From the NCBI RefSeq assembly GCF_900198365.1, contig NZ_FZMS01000009.1, positions 99,300 to 163,299 on the forward strand: 64,000 nucleotides of DNA, given 5' to 3'. Positions 16,851 through 26,451 of this stretch are shown here, piece by piece (within the stretch, counting starts at the first letter, position 1; each line of letters starts with the position of its first letter). Position numbers and translations under genes: made by a program. A model generated the notes under the pieces. The model was given only the letters and a program-made list of their open reading frames with translations, was not told the origin of the DNA and made no database searches. This stretch comes from Helicobacter bilis. Lineage in GTDB: Bacteria > Campylobacterota > Campylobacteria > Campylobacterales > Helicobacteraceae.

Positions 16851-17993
16851 ATGGCACAGACAAATACACTTCTAAGTGATTTACAATCAGCAATCAAAGG
16901 CAATACAATAAATCGTGATATGGTTGATAGATTCGCAGAACAAGAAAAGAATGAAAGCATACAAATCAGTCAAATGGTGCGTGGAAATCTAGCGAATTTT
17001 GAAGCAACAGATAAGCCTGTCTATAATGCACTAAGTGCGTTGAAAAATGCGGTAAATGACATTAATCCAAGTAATTTTAAACTTTCATTTTTTGATAAAT
17101 TATTTGGTAAAAGTAATTTTATGCAAAAATATTTTGATAAATTTCAAGAAAATCAAGCCTTGCTTGATGAGCTGATAAAAAAACTTGAAGAAGGCAAACA
17201 AATCCTTTTAAGAGACAATGTTGCCTTAGAGATTGAAGCAACAAAAAACGCAGAACTTGCAGAAAAAATAAAAGCACAACTACAACTCGCCCTAGAAGCT
17301 AATAACTATATAGAATCTTTACTAGCTGAAGGGGCAAATAATCAAAACATAGCTACACAAAACACACAACTACTCGCACAGAATCTAACTCCACAAAATA
17401 CAGAATCTAGCACAGCCATCACGCAGACAAGCACACAAGATTCTATACGAGATGTTTATGCGGTGGTTACTTCACAAGAGATTAGCCCAGAAAAACGCCT
17501 AGAAATACAAAATCAAATCCTTTTTCCATTGAAGCAAAAAATCACAGACTTTCAACAACAAATCCTAGTCCATACGCAAGGTGAAATCGCCATTAAAACA
17601 CTTATTAATAATAATAAAGAGCTTGCAAATAGCGTAGATAGGACAAAAAGCGTAACGCTTAATGCCCTAAATGTCGCAATTATTACCGCACAAGGGCTAG
17701 ACCAGCAGCAAAGAGTGTTAAAAGCAGTCAATGATATTAACGCAACAACAAGTGATTTACTCGCACAAAATGCTGCAAACCTAAAGCAGCAGGGCGTAGC
17801 TATACAGCAAGGTGCTGCAAATGCAATGCTTGATATGGAAAAACTTAAAAAAGCATTTGATGATGTGCTAAGTGCGATGGAAGATACACAAAACTTTAGA
17901 ATCAACGCCTTGCCAAAAATGCAAGAAAACATTCAACTCTACAATCAATACATTGATGAAATGAGCGAAAAAAAGAAAAAGGTGATGGGGTAG
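16851..17993 (+). CDS. TelA/KlaA-family toxic anion resistance protein
   Basis: 380 residues, mostly long helices. Family features: RDNVALEIEATKNAELAEKI in the middle, then IAIKTLINNNKELANSVDRTKSVTLNALNVA and a Gln-rich C-terminal helix bundle. TelA was named from plasmid tellurite resistance; chromosomal homologues take part in envelope stress in several bacteria, with no enzymatic site known. A Gln/Asn/Thr-rich linker at about 164-200 (TQNTQLLAQNL, TESSTAITQTSTQDS) contains AGAATCT and AGATTCT words and is probably an expanded spacer. A ribosome site AAGGATAAAGGGGG precedes the ATG. Confidence 0.8.
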   Translation: MAQTNTLLSDLQSAIKGNTINRDMVDRFAEQEKNESIQISQMVRGNLANFEATDKPVYNALSALKNAVNDINPSNFKLSFFDKLFGKSNFMQKYFDKFQENQALLDELIKKLEEGKQILLRDNVALEIEATKNAELAEKIKAQLQLALEANNYIESLLAEGANNQNIATQNTQLLAQNLTPQNTESSTAITQTSTQDSIRDVYAVVTSQEISPEKRLEIQNQILFPLKQKITDFQQQILVHTQGEIAIKTLINNNKELANSVDRTKSVTLNALNVAIITAQGLDQQQRVLKAVNDINATTSDLLAQNAANLKQQGVAIQQGAANAMLDMEKLKKAFDDVLSAMEDTQNFRINALPKMQENIQLYNQYIDEMSEKKKKVMG

Positions 17994-18217
17994 TTTAGCT
18001 ATATATTAATCGTGTGAAAATAGGCGTTTGGAAATCCGATTTTGCTATGTTTTGGTTATATAAGTGTAAGCGTGGAATATAAAAGTTATATACTTTATAT
18101 ATAGTTTTTACCGAATCAAGACTAGGATTAAAGCTATTTGTATTTAAGTCCTACAATATCTCATGTCGCCTTTCCGGTAGGGTTTCCATTCTATTTTAGT
18201 CGGGCTAACAATAAATA

Positions 18218-18226
18218 TGCTATAAT
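18218..18226 (+). promoter_or_regulatory. -10 element of the DUF4149 gene
   Basis: TGCTATAAT, perfect extended -10, 29 bases before ATG 18256. The rest of 17994-18255 holds no ORF. Confidence 0.7.
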
Positions 18227-18255
18227 TAATCTCATTATTATTCTAAGGATATGCT

Positions 18256-18753
18256 ATGACAAGATACATGCGGATATTTGATTCTTTTTATTTATTATTG
18301 CTTGGTGTTGGGGTTGGCGGTATTATTGCCTGTGGGGCGTTTGCTGCACCGATTATTTTTAATATCAATAAGTTTATCCCTACATTTTCAGAGATGGATA
18401 GTGGGCTTGTTATGGGGAAAATATTTGTGCGTTTGAATGCGTATTTGATGTTTTTAGCGATTATTATGGCGTTATATGAGGGCTTTAGCTTTTTTGCGAA
18501 GATTCTAAAATGTGATATTTTGTATTCAAATTTTTGGCTTATTTTAGGTGTGCTTAATATTGTGCTTATCGTCTTATTTGTGTATTATTATACGCCTTTT
18601 ATTTTAGACACACAGAATCTTTTGAGTGAAAATTTTGCGAGTATGCACGAACAAAGTGTGTGGGTATTTAAAGCTTTAATGTTTGGCTTAAGCGTATTGC
18701 TTATATGGAGGGCTTATCTTCTGCACTATATTCCACAAAGCCCTAAAAAGTAG
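18256..18753 (+). CDS. DUF4149-like four-helix membrane protein
   Basis: 165 residues with four hydrophobic helices at about 10-32, 60-80, 93-115 and 138-157. The first, GVGVGGIIACGAFAAPIIF, has the Gly/Ala-rich pattern ending in a Pro that I associate with the DUF4149 (TMEM205-like) family. It is an inner-membrane protein of unknown role. It has its own promoter and ribosome site (AAGGATATGCT). The downstream DUF465 gene is 66 bases away. Confidence 0.65.
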   Translation: MTRYMRIFDSFYLLLLGVGVGGIIACGAFAAPIIFNINKFIPTFSEMDSGLVMGKIFVRLNAYLMFLAIIMALYEGFSFFAKILKCDILYSNFWLILGVLNIVLIVLFVYYYTPFILDTQNLLSENFASMHEQSVWVFKALMFGLSVLLIWRAYLLHYIPQSPKK

Positions 18754-18819
18754 TTTTAATGTTGTAGCTTATTAATTATTTTATTCTACAATATGTGAAT
18801 TTAAATTTAAGGAGAAGTC

Positions 18820-19050
18820 ATGTTTCATGAATACAGAGAAGAGACTACATATCTCAAACAGCACAACGCACATTTTGAAAAGATTTTTAATGAGCATAAT
18901 GACTTAGACCAAAAGATACAGAATGCGGAAAATGGTATAGAACATCTAAGCAATCAAGAAATCGAAGTGCTAAAAAAGCAAAAACTGCATTTGAAAGACC
19001 AAGCTTATGCAATGATACTTGAGCATAGAAAAGCCCATCCAAAAGCCTAG
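18820..19050 (+). CDS. YdcH/DUF465-family small helical protein
   Basis: 76 residues: MFHEYREET, then HAHFEKIFNEHNDLDQKI, followed by LKKQKLHLKDQAYAMI. The H-x-x-F-x-x-L/I-x-x-x-H-x-x-L-D-x-x-I pattern and the K-K-x-K-L-x-L-K-D motif are those of DUF465 (YdcH). These proteins form a short helical hairpin; the role is unknown. Ribosome site AAGGAGAAGTC before the ATG. Confidence 0.85.
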   Translation: MFHEYREETTYLKQHNAHFEKIFNEHNDLDQKIQNAENGIEHLSNQEIEVLKKQKLHLKDQAYAMILEHRKAHPKA

Positions 19051-19072
19051 CATACGCGACACACAACCATAA

Positions 19073-19091
19073 GATAGCAGAATCTGCTATC
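19073..19091. repeat. perfect 19-base odd palindrome
   Basis: GATAGCAGAATCTGCTATC is symmetric around its central A/T and contains the AGAATCT word at its core. It lies between the DUF465 gene and yaaA-like gene. There is no T run, so a rho-independent terminator is doubtful. Confidence 0.5.
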
Positions 19092-19170
19092 GCCCTGATT
19101 TACTCCAAACTCTCATGCAATTTTGAAGCTTTTATATAATATCAGTTTTCACACAACACTAAGGAAAGAC

Positions 19171-19998
19171 ATGAACTTTATCATTTTATTTAGTCCCAGT
19201 GAAGATAAGATTCTAAACAATGATGATTTTCTCAAAGAAGTATCTATGCCAGAGATAATGCCACCCGCTTTTTTAGAATCTTTATGGGAAAATGAGATGT
19301 TAAATACTCATAGAACAAATATTATGCAACGCTATTATGAAAACTTATGTAAGATTTTAGAACATAGAGATAAGGCTTTGCTAGAATCTCTATATGGTGC
19401 AAAAGGATTTAATGATAAAAATATTTTTGATTTATATGCCGCCTTGCATTCTAAAAAACTATTAAAGGCGATAGAGATTTATAGTGGCGTAGCATTTCAA
19501 GGATTATCTTTTAGCACATTAGCACAGAATGCCAAAGATTTTATCTTAGAAAATGTGCTTATTTTTAGCAATCTATTTGGTGTGATAAGGGCTAGTGATT
19601 TGATCCCCTATTATAAACTAAAGCAAGGCACAAAGACAAAGTCTCTCACATTAAAAGACATTTATGCCCCATTTATCCTACCTTTAGAAAAAGCAATGCA
19701 AACAAAAGATTATGTGATTGATTTGCGTGCTGGAATCTATACGAAACTTTTTAAGCCAAAGTTACCCCATTTCTTTTTTGAGTTTCAAAAAAATGGAAAA
19801 ACCATAAGTCATTATGCAAAGCTATATCGCGGAAAAATATTGCACTCAATCGCACAAGATGGGTGCAATCAATCTGCATTAGAATCTTTTGAAAAGTGCT
19901 TTGAATATCTTTGCTCTGTACATAACACAGACTTTAGATTCCATAGCTATACGCAAAAGGCTAATTGTTCTACTCTGTGTTATGAGATTCTATCTTAA
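19171..19998 (+). CDS. YaaA-family (UPF0246) peroxide-stress protein
   Basis: 275 residues from ATG 19171, which follows AAGGAAAGAC; a TTG-started extension to 19123 is not supported. Family signatures: LFSPSEDK at the N-terminus (LxSPAKxL in Escherichia YaaA), IEIYSGVAFQGLSF, FSNLFGVIRASDLIPYYKLKQG, then YVIDLRAGIYTKLFKP. The last third of the signature (YaaA-type FNFxGY) is less conserved. E. coli YaaA limits free intracellular iron during peroxide stress and binds DNA. It is convergent with hemN. Confidence 0.8.
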   Translation: MNFIILFSPSEDKILNNDDFLKEVSMPEIMPPAFLESLWENEMLNTHRTNIMQRYYENLCKILEHRDKALLESLYGAKGFNDKNIFDLYAALHSKKLLKAIEIYSGVAFQGLSFSTLAQNAKDFILENVLIFSNLFGVIRASDLIPYYKLKQGTKTKSLTLKDIYAPFILPLEKAMQTKDYVIDLRAGIYTKLFKPKLPHFFFEFQKNGKTISHYAKLYRGKILHSIAQDGCNQSALESFEKCFEYLCSVHNTDFRFHSYTQKANCSTLCYEILS

Positions 19999-20005
19999 AG
20001 AGAGA

Positions 20006-21385
20006 TTATATAGTCTTACTAAACCGCTTTGTGATATTTTTCACAAGATAAGTATCAAAAACCATTGCAATATTTCTAATCAGCATTTTTCCCGTTGGGC
20101 TTATTTGAATGCTATTAGAATCTATTGTAAGCAACCCAAGCTCACACATAGGCTTTAAAGATTCAAATTCACTTGAAAAATGCGTGATGCAATCAATACC
20201 AAAACTCTCATTAATCGCTTTAAAATCAAGCTTTGCATTATTCATTAAACTCATAATCACTTCTTTACGCAATATATCTTCAGGACTTAAAAGAATGCCT
20301 TGTGCTACAGGCAAAATGTTGTTATCAAGGCTATTTTCATAATTCATCATGTCTTTGTGATTTTGCGTATAGTAATCCACCCCTTCGCCAATAGAAGTCA
20401 GCCCAATCCCAATAGTCTGTGAAAAGCCCTTTGTTGTGTAACCTTGAAAATTCCTACGCAATTCCCCCTTATTTTTTGCGATAGATATGCTATCACTCTT
20501 TTTTGCAAAGTGATCCATACCTATCATTTCATAGTCATTAGCATGTAAAAATTCAATGGTATTTTGCAGAATCTTTAGCTTCTCTTCTGGGCTAGGCAGG
20601 GTCGTCTCATCGATTTTACGCATACTCTTTTTCACCCATGGGACATGTGCGTAATTAAAAATTGCAAGTCTTTCTGGGCTAAGTTTTATAACAGATTCTA
20701 AAGTATTTGCAAAGCTTTTTTCACTTTGATAGGGCAAACCATAAATAAGATCAAAATTAATAGAATCTATACCATATTTTCTAGCCAACGCCACGCTACT
20801 TTCTACAAGGCTAAAGGGTTGGATTCTATTAATATGCTGCTGCACATTTACATCAAAGTCTTGCACACCAAAGCTTATGCGATTAAAGCCACAATCCTTT
20901 AGCACACGCATTTGGTCTTCACCAAAATGGCGAGGGTCTATCTCACAGCTTATTTCACAAGATTTGGCAAAATTTGGGAAAGTGTGCTTTATCATTTGTG
21001 TAATGATTTGTAATTGCTTTGCATCAAAAAATGTGGGCGTGCCACCACCAAAATGAAACTGCGCCACCTTTCTCTTTGTATCCATAGAATCTTTAAGCAA
21101 AGCTAGCTCTTTTTCTAAATACTTTATATACCGCTCTTTTTTATCCTCTTTGCTTGTATATATCACATTACAACCACAAAAATAACACGCGCTTTTACAA
21201 AATGGCAAATGCGTATATAGCGATAAATCCTTGTCTTTATACTTAGAATCTGCTCGACTAAAAGATTCTAAAAGAGTGTTTGCATTAAAGTCTTTATTAA
21301 ACTCATTTGCAGTAGGATAGCTTGTATATCTTGGTCCGGGCTTTGAGTGCTTTGCTAATGTTGAAAAATCAATAGATTCATACAT
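20006..21385 (-). CDS. hemN: oxygen-independent coproporphyrinogen III oxidase
   Basis: 459 residues, radical-SAM enzyme that converts coproporphyrinogen III to protoporphyrinogen IX in heme synthesis without oxygen. PGPRYTSYPTA lies near the N-terminus and the iron-sulfur motif C63-x3-C67-x2-C70 with C72 follows; then FHFGGGTPTF, EIDPRH and RISFGVQDFD. All are HemN-specific features, which distinguishes it from HemW-type proteins. It has its own -10 upstream. hemL of the same pathway is at 45125. Confidence 0.95.
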   Translation of the reverse strand: MYESIDFSTLAKHSKPGPRYTSYPTANEFNKDFNANTLLESFSRADSKYKDKDLSLYTHLPFCKSACYFCGCNVIYTSKEDKKERYIKYLEKELALLKDSMDTKRKVAQFHFGGGTPTFFDAKQLQIITQMIKHTFPNFAKSCEISCEIDPRHFGEDQMRVLKDCGFNRISFGVQDFDVNVQQHINRIQPFSLVESSVALARKYGIDSINFDLIYGLPYQSEKSFANTLESVIKLSPERLAIFNYAHVPWVKKSMRKIDETTLPSPEEKLKILQNTIEFLHANDYEMIGMDHFAKKSDSISIAKNKGELRRNFQGYTTKGFSQTIGIGLTSIGEGVDYYTQNHKDMMNYENSLDNNILPVAQGILLSPEDILRKEVIMSLMNNAKLDFKAINESFGIDCITHFSSEFESLKPMCELGLLTIDSNSIQISPTGKMLIRNIAMVFDTYLVKNITKRFSKTI

Positions 21386-21433
21386 ATCATTCCTTTATTG
21401 CCTGTTGAATACTTTTTGGGTTTAAGATTTGTA

Positions 21434-21439
21434 ATTATA
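21434..21439 (-). promoter_or_regulatory. -10 element of hemN
   Basis: TATAAT on the minus strand in AGATATAAT, 48 bases before the hemN ATG. Confidence 0.5.
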
Positions 21440-21571
21440 TCTAAAGCAAAAAGGAATGTGTTAATACGCAAAAGAAACATAAGAAAGCATTGGGGTTTTG
21501 TTTTTTAGTTTCTGTGTAGTTATTATGTCTTATAAAAATTGCAATATTTACAAGCAAACGACTCGCGTTAG

Positions 21572-22354
21572 CTATTCTAAACACATACTATAATCTGCCT
21601 GTTTTATCTTATAAAAATCTTTGTTTGAGACTAGTTTGCCATTACCACATACTGCTTGTATTATCGCATTATTTTCATACAGAATTTCAATGTTAAGTTT
21701 TTCATTCTCATCATAAAATTTTGTAACGCCGTTTAGTTTTCCGTCTTTAAAAGTTTGTTCTATTATAATCTTTGCATTTTCATCATAGGTTATTGTAAGC
21801 CCATGTAGTTTATCATTAGAAAATGTTGCACTCTCTTGTAAGATTCCATTTTGATAGTAACTTCTTCTCACACCTTCTGCCTTATGATTCTTATATATAG
21901 TTGTTTCTTGTATCTCTCCATTTTCATAATAGAGAGTTTCAATACCTTCTTTATTATTATTTTTATATCTTGTTTCACTGGCAATATTCCCATTTTCATA
22001 ATAGCATGTCACTACACCATCAAGCATATCATGATGATAAGTCGCCTTGCATTCGATATTCCCATTTTCATGATAAAATATTGCTTCACCATGCATTTTG
22101 CCATTATGATAGGGTATCATGTCTGCCAACTTCCCATTTTTATAATATCCTTTAAAAATGCCATTTATTTCATTGTTTTTAAACGGCAACTCTTCCTCAA
22201 TCACACCATTTTCATAAAATTTTCGCTCAACACAGCCTATTTGCTTGTCGTTATAGCTTTGACATTCTTTTAAGCTGTGGTATTCTTGTTGGTATTCGCT
22301 TGGGCTTTGTAAAAACAAAAGTGTATAAAAAGCCTTTAGAATTATGTGTTGCAT
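21572..22354 (-). CDS. MORN-type (YwqK-like) repeat protein
   Basis: 260 residues. After a short hydrophobic N-terminus come about eight repeats of the MORN_2 kind: YYENGxIxxExxYKNxxxxG (for example YYENGNIASETRYKN, YYENGEIQETTIYKN), then two degenerate ones. Such proteins are widespread in host-associated bacteria; the YwqK label (toxin-antitoxin antitoxin) comes from one family and should not be taken as function here. Two Cys residues near the N-terminus and two near the C-terminus suggest an oxidised, exported protein. It stands alone in its own direction. Confidence 0.75.
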   Translation of the reverse strand: MQHIILKAFYTLLFLQSPSEYQQEYHSLKECQSYNDKQIGCVERKFYENGVIEEELPFKNNEINGIFKGYYKNGKLADMIPYHNGKMHGEAIFYHENGNIECKATYHHDMLDGVVTCYYENGNIASETRYKNNNKEGIETLYYENGEIQETTIYKNHKAEGVRRSYYQNGILQESATFSNDKLHGLTITYDENAKIIIEQTFKDGKLNGVTKFYDENEKLNIEILYENNAIIQAVCGNGKLVSNKDFYKIKQADYSMCLE

Positions 22355-22584
22355 TGTAAATTCCTTATATTAAATGGATTTAAATTATAATCAAAGATTC
22401 TAAAATTCATCTTTACACCACACACTTATAAAATTGTGGATTTAAGTTTTTGTTATTTTAAGCTATGGTTGAAAAATCTCCTTTAGATTCTATATTAGAT
22501 ATTTAGCTATGCTTAATGACAATCTATCAAATCTAAACAGATTCTAAAATATTTCCTAAGATTCAAATATGTTTTTTACTCATT

Positions 22585-23325
22585 CTACTTTTTCGTAATA
22601 ATATATCCATCTCCAAAGAGACCGGGCTGCATAGAATCTGGCACAATAGCTTCAGCACTCACCTTTCTTGTATTCACATCAACAGCTGGGTATATCTTAT
22701 AAATCTTTGCTTCTCTCTCCACGCCTTTGCCATCGATTTTATAGCGATAAATATCACCGACTTTTACATCTGGTAAATATTTAGAATCAAACTGGATAAT
22801 CATCTTTTTTTCATTGCTAATCAGGCGAAAAAGCTTCGTTTGATTTGCCCCCACACCATCGCCTAGCTCGATATTGCGACTAGCGATCACCCCATCAAAT
22901 GGTGCGATAAGTGTTGTCCGCCGTAAAAGCTCACTTTGATATTTAAGACTATATTGCAGGTTATTATAGGTGCTCTCAAGATTCTTGTAGTTTGAGTAGT
23001 TTTGCTCTAGTGTATTTTTATCGATAGCATTTCCACTCTTTTTGAATCTTTCATATTGTTTTTTTGCAAAAATGTATTGTGCCTTTGCACCCTCTAGCTG
23101 TGCTTTTTGCATATTGACATTTTGTATTTTATCTTCATTTGAGAGTGAGAGAAGTGCATCATCTTTTTTGACTTCTGTCCCCACATCAACATAGATATTT
23201 GACACAATGCCGCTTGTATCCATCATGAGATTAGAATCTCTTACTGCTGCCACATTAAACACCCCATAAACTTCTGCTCCAAGCATAATCTGCATACTTA
23301 CAAAAAATGTGATAAATAACCGCAT
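22585..23325 (-). CDS. short membrane-fusion (efflux adaptor) protein
   Basis: 246 residues with a signal peptide (MRLFITFFVSMQIMLGA). The biotinyl-lipoyl-like half-motifs are GIVSNIYVDVGTEVKKDD and IAPFDGVIASRNIELGDGV, flanking a coiled-coil hairpin at about 75-130; a beta-barrel domain follows, ending in VPDSMQPGLFGDGYI. This is the periplasmic adaptor of a tripartite RND-type pump, of the short HefB type. No inner-membrane pump or outer-membrane channel gene lies on either side, so it must work with partners encoded elsewhere, or be an orphan. Confidence 0.85.
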   Translation of the reverse strand: MRLFITFFVSMQIMLGAEVYGVFNVAAVRDSNLMMDTSGIVSNIYVDVGTEVKKDDALLSLSNEDKIQNVNMQKAQLEGAKAQYIFAKKQYERFKKSGNAIDKNTLEQNYSNYKNLESTYNNLQYSLKYQSELLRRTTLIAPFDGVIASRNIELGDGVGANQTKLFRLISNEKKMIIQFDSKYLPDVKVGDIYRYKIDGKGVEREAKIYKIYPAVDVNTRKVSAEAIVPDSMQPGLFGDGYIITKK

Positions 23326-23612
23326 ACTATTCCTTATGTATAGAATCTATGTTGATTCTATTATGTCTTTGAAAGTGTTATTATATACAAAAATTTGCGA
23401 TAGATTTTAAATTTTAGAATGTAAAAGTTATGCTTCATCATAGTCTAAATAAGGCTTGTTTAATAGCTTTATATATGTTTTGTCTGTATTAATTCTTTTA
23501 TGGGTTATATTCTTTATTAGCTTTTTATTCTCTTTATAGATTCTAAGCTTTCGCTTTCTTTTTGGATTATTTTTTGCTTGTATGAGTGAGATTTTATAAA
23601 CAAGGATATGTG

Positions 23613-23783
23613 ATGAGACTACTTTTTATTATTGGTTGTATTGCAAGTGTTATAGCACTCTCTGGTTGTGCTGCAAAAAAGCAAAAGCCCTCTGGTGTGT
23701 TTGTCAGCACAAAATGCGATATGGTATGTAGCAACACAGAATGTAATCAAGTTTGCACACAAGTTGAAGGCACTTTGAAATAG
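23613..23783 (+). CDS. small cysteine-rich lipoprotein
   Basis: 56 residues from ATG 23613, behind AAGGA; the frame extends to 23586 but without a ribosome site. Signal sequence to the lipobox ALSGC (acylated Cys19), then a mature part of only 38 residues with four more Cys (C-D-M-V-C and E-C-N-Q-V-C), enough for two disulfides or metal binding. No family recognised. Neighbours are unrelated. Confidence 0.65.
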   Translation: MRLLFIIGCIASVIALSGCAAKKQKPSGVFVSTKCDMVCSNTECNQVCTQVEGTLK

Positions 23784-23987
23784 AGAATATTTAAGTTCTG
23801 TGTTAGAAACATACTTTTTTGTGAGTAAGGGTTTTAGATTCTACGCCTTTACTAGGTAGCATGAGGCTTCCTGTGTATTTTGGCAAGATTTTAGAATAAA
23901 ATCCTTAATTTTAAATGAGTTTAGAAAATAGGCTAGGAATTGTATATACAAGCTTACACAATCTAAAATGGGTGCATATTTAGAATC

Positions 23988-24486
23988 TTAGATTTTTCCA
24001 TTTTGTATTAATATATCTCGACATTCATTTACTGCTGATACAAATTCATTGCCATTGTGTATATTGCTGATGAAAATTCTGCTAGATTCTGTGTATTTAT
24101 TATTTATTGAGATTTTGTAAGCATGTAGTATGTATGCAAAAAAGCCGGTATAAAATGAAGCACCGCCAAAATCACTCCAAAGTAATACCACGAATGCCCT
24201 TAGTCCATGGTAAAAAGCCATTATAATACCACACACCCCTTGTGTCAAAATAGACATACTGCACACGATATGATATAAAAGTTAGAGCGACTATGATTAT
24301 CTGTATAAGTGCTAGACACATTAAGATAAATGTATGTGAATACAAAGTATAATACAATACCATGAACAAAAAGGCATGTATAAGACCAACTTTAACATAC
24401 GCAATAAAAGATATGCCATACTTTTTAGAGACAAAATTATCTAAATCAAATGCTTGATTTGAGTTTAGTGCTTCTGTATTTTCCAT
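23988..24486 (-). pseudogene. frameshifted inner-membrane protein
   Basis: Two overlapping frames make one protein. The first (24486 to 24172, 104 residues) has two transmembrane helices (about 26-68), then YFDTRGVWYYNGFLPWTKGIRG, and stops at ITLE. The second frame carries on with LLWSDFGGASFYTGFFAY... to 23988. Joined near 24180-24210 they read as a single membrane protein with a PH-like C-terminal domain, which looks like the intact layout. A single-base change there breaks it; there is no homopolymer at the join. It is a real mutation or a sequencing error. A13 lies just upstream. Confidence 0.65.
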
Positions 24487-24527
24487 GCTTTAATCCTTGT
24501 GTTAAAATATTAAAGCAGCGATTTTAC

Positions 24528-24540
24528 AAAAAAAAAAAAA
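24528..24540 (+). repeat. A13 homopolymer in front of the frameshifted gene
   Basis: Thirteen A (T on the coding strand) between the mreC stop and the start at 24486, about 40 bases upstream of the ATG. Poly-A/T tracts in that position change promoter spacing in several H. pylori surface genes. Confidence 0.7.
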
Positions 24541-24554
24541 CAAGTCAAGCGATT

Positions 24555-25370
24555 TTAGTCGTTATCTTCTGGTTTCAATATATTTGTATTTAAATTTGTT
24601 GTTTGCGGGATTTTGGTATCAATGAGCCATACATAACTCAAGCGATTACTGAATCTATGCGGTTTTAATTCGGCATGTAAATAACCATTCTCTGGTTTAA
24701 TACTGCCGATTGTGCCAACTTGCACATCTTCAAAAAAGATTCCATCTAGCCCACTTGTTACCACACTATCCCCACTTTTAATGCTCTGCCATGCAGGGAT
24801 ATAATCAATGACAATCTCGCCATTCTCCATGGTGCGCAAGGTCCCCGGGACTCGATTTTCCCCAATATATACGCTATAACTGCAATCTTCATCGCCATTT
24901 AAGATTCCAAGCATGTGATTATCCACCATTTTAGCAATGCCGATTGCATAGCCATCTTTTACAAGTCCAAATATCTTTGGCTCATCACTTATATATGTAT
25001 AATCCATCCAAATCTTTGTATATGTCCCAAGTGTCTTGTAGGATAGCACTTTTACTAAATGCACATCGGGGTCTAGATAATGTCTCTCACTCTCAAGGGC
25101 GTAATAAAGATTATCAAACTCTGCTTGCAGTGCTTTGTATTTTATAGAATCTGTTTCTAATTGTGTGATTTTTTCTCGCATATCTTTTATTTGTGCGGCT
25201 TGATTCATATAATCATTAATAAAGAGTGTTATGCCCTCTTTTTTATCGTTGTAGTATTTTTTGATTTGTAGTGAAATACTAAGGGTGTATTGTTGTAAAA
25301 ATGGCACATATCCAAATGCTATGGCTATAATAAGGCATAGTGTAGCAATAATAACATAGAATCTTCTCAC
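24555..25370 (-). CDS. mreC: rod-shape protein MreC
   Basis: 271 residues: one N-terminal transmembrane helix (MRRFYVIIATLCLIIAIAFG), a coiled coil at about 50-95, then the beta-rich periplasmic domain with VLSYKTLGTYTKIWMDYT and DSVVTSGLDGIFFEDVQVG. MreC links cytoplasmic MreB to the elongasome that builds the side wall and keeps the spiral/rod form. It begins 21 bases after the mreB stop. In H. pylori the same order fabZ-lpxA-clpX-mreB-mreC is found. Confidence 0.9.
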   Translation of the reverse strand: MRRFYVIIATLCLIIAIAFGYVPFLQQYTLSISLQIKKYYNDKKEGITLFINDYMNQAAQIKDMREKITQLETDSIKYKALQAEFDNLYYALESERHYLDPDVHLVKVLSYKTLGTYTKIWMDYTYISDEPKIFGLVKDGYAIGIAKMVDNHMLGILNGDEDCSYSVYIGENRVPGTLRTMENGEIVIDYIPAWQSIKSGDSVVTSGLDGIFFEDVQVGTIGSIKPENGYLHAELKPHRFSNRLSYVWLIDTKIPQTTNLNTNILKPEDND

Positions 25371-25391
25371 ACTACATGCCTATTTTAGAAT

Positions 25392-26429
25392 CTAACTTCT
25401 TGCTGCAATCTTTTCAAGCATGTCTAAATTACCCATCGCTTCACCCGTGCCTTTTGCCACAGCGAGTAAAGGCTCATCACCGACATATACAGGAAGCTTT
25501 ACAATGTCTGAAAAATATTTATCAAGATTGCGTATTAAAGCACCACCACCAGTTAGCACAATGCCATTTTCTACAATATCCCCTGCTAAATCTGGTGGGA
25601 CTTCCTCTAGCACGCCCCTTAGGGCACTTCCCATTTCTTTAATAGGATCTTTGATCGCTTCTCTTATATCTTCACTTGTTAATTCAATAGAATTTAAAAG
25701 CCCGCTTACTTGATCTCTACCCTTTACTAACTTCACTAAAGGTGTATCAAGTGGTGCGGCACAACCAATCTCTATCTTAATCTCTTCCGCGGTTCTATCA
25801 CCAATAAGCAGGTTAAACTTTTTACGGACATATTCCATAATCGCTGTATCGAGTTTATCTCCTGCGATTCTAATCGATTTTGAGATAACAAGCCCACCAA
25901 GTGAAAGCACACCAATTTCAGTTGTCCCACCGCCAATATCAACGACAAGGCTGCCTTGTGGCTCTTGTATAGGTAATCCCGCACCAATGGCTGCTGCAAG
26001 TGGCTCTTCTATAAGAAATACTTCTCTAGCCCCAGCACTCATAGCAGATTCTTTAACTGCCTTTCTCTCAACAGAGGTAAGCCCATAAGGCACACACACC
26101 ATAATTCTAGGTCTAACAAAGGACTTTCTTTTATGCGCCCTTTCTATGAAGTATCGTATCATCTTTTCAGTAATCTCAAAATCTGCGATAACACCATCAC
26201 GCAAAGGTCGTATAGCACGGATATTATCCGGTGTCTTTCCTATCATTTCCTTTGCTTCTTTACCAACTGCTAGAATCTCTCCATCGCGATATTTATCGAC
26301 TTTCACTGCTACGATGGAGGGCTCATTGATTAGAATCTCATGTCCTTTTATCATCACAATCGTATTTGCAGTCCCCAAATCGATCGCAATATCATGTGAA
26401 AACCAACCGACTAATTTATTTAAAAACAC
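25392..26429 (-). CDS. mreB: rod-shape actin homologue MreB
   Basis: 345 residues, actin fold: IDLGTANTIVMIKG phosphate-1 loop, VDIGGGTTEIGVL phosphate-2 loop, LTGGGALIRNLD adenosine motif, RPLRDGVIADFEITEKMI, and IEEPLAAAIGAGLPI. It polymerises under the inner membrane and organises cell-wall synthesis. It lies between clpX (22 bases upstream) and mreC (21 bases downstream). Confidence 0.96.
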   Translation of the reverse strand: MFLNKLVGWFSHDIAIDLGTANTIVMIKGHEILINEPSIVAVKVDKYRDGEILAVGKEAKEMIGKTPDNIRAIRPLRDGVIADFEITEKMIRYFIERAHKRKSFVRPRIMVCVPYGLTSVERKAVKESAMSAGAREVFLIEEPLAAAIGAGLPIQEPQGSLVVDIGGGTTEIGVLSLGGLVISKSIRIAGDKLDTAIMEYVRKKFNLLIGDRTAEEIKIEIGCAAPLDTPLVKLVKGRDQVSGLLNSIELTSEDIREAIKDPIKEMGSALRGVLEEVPPDLAGDIVENGIVLTGGGALIRNLDKYFSDIVKLPVYVGDEPLLAVAKGTGEAMGNLDMLEKIAARS

Positions 26430-26451
26430 TTTGTAATCTCCTTATTAATAA

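Noticed and set aside
21572..22354. YwqK toxin-antitoxin antitoxin
   Set aside because: The match is only to MORN-type repeats, with no toxin gene beside it.
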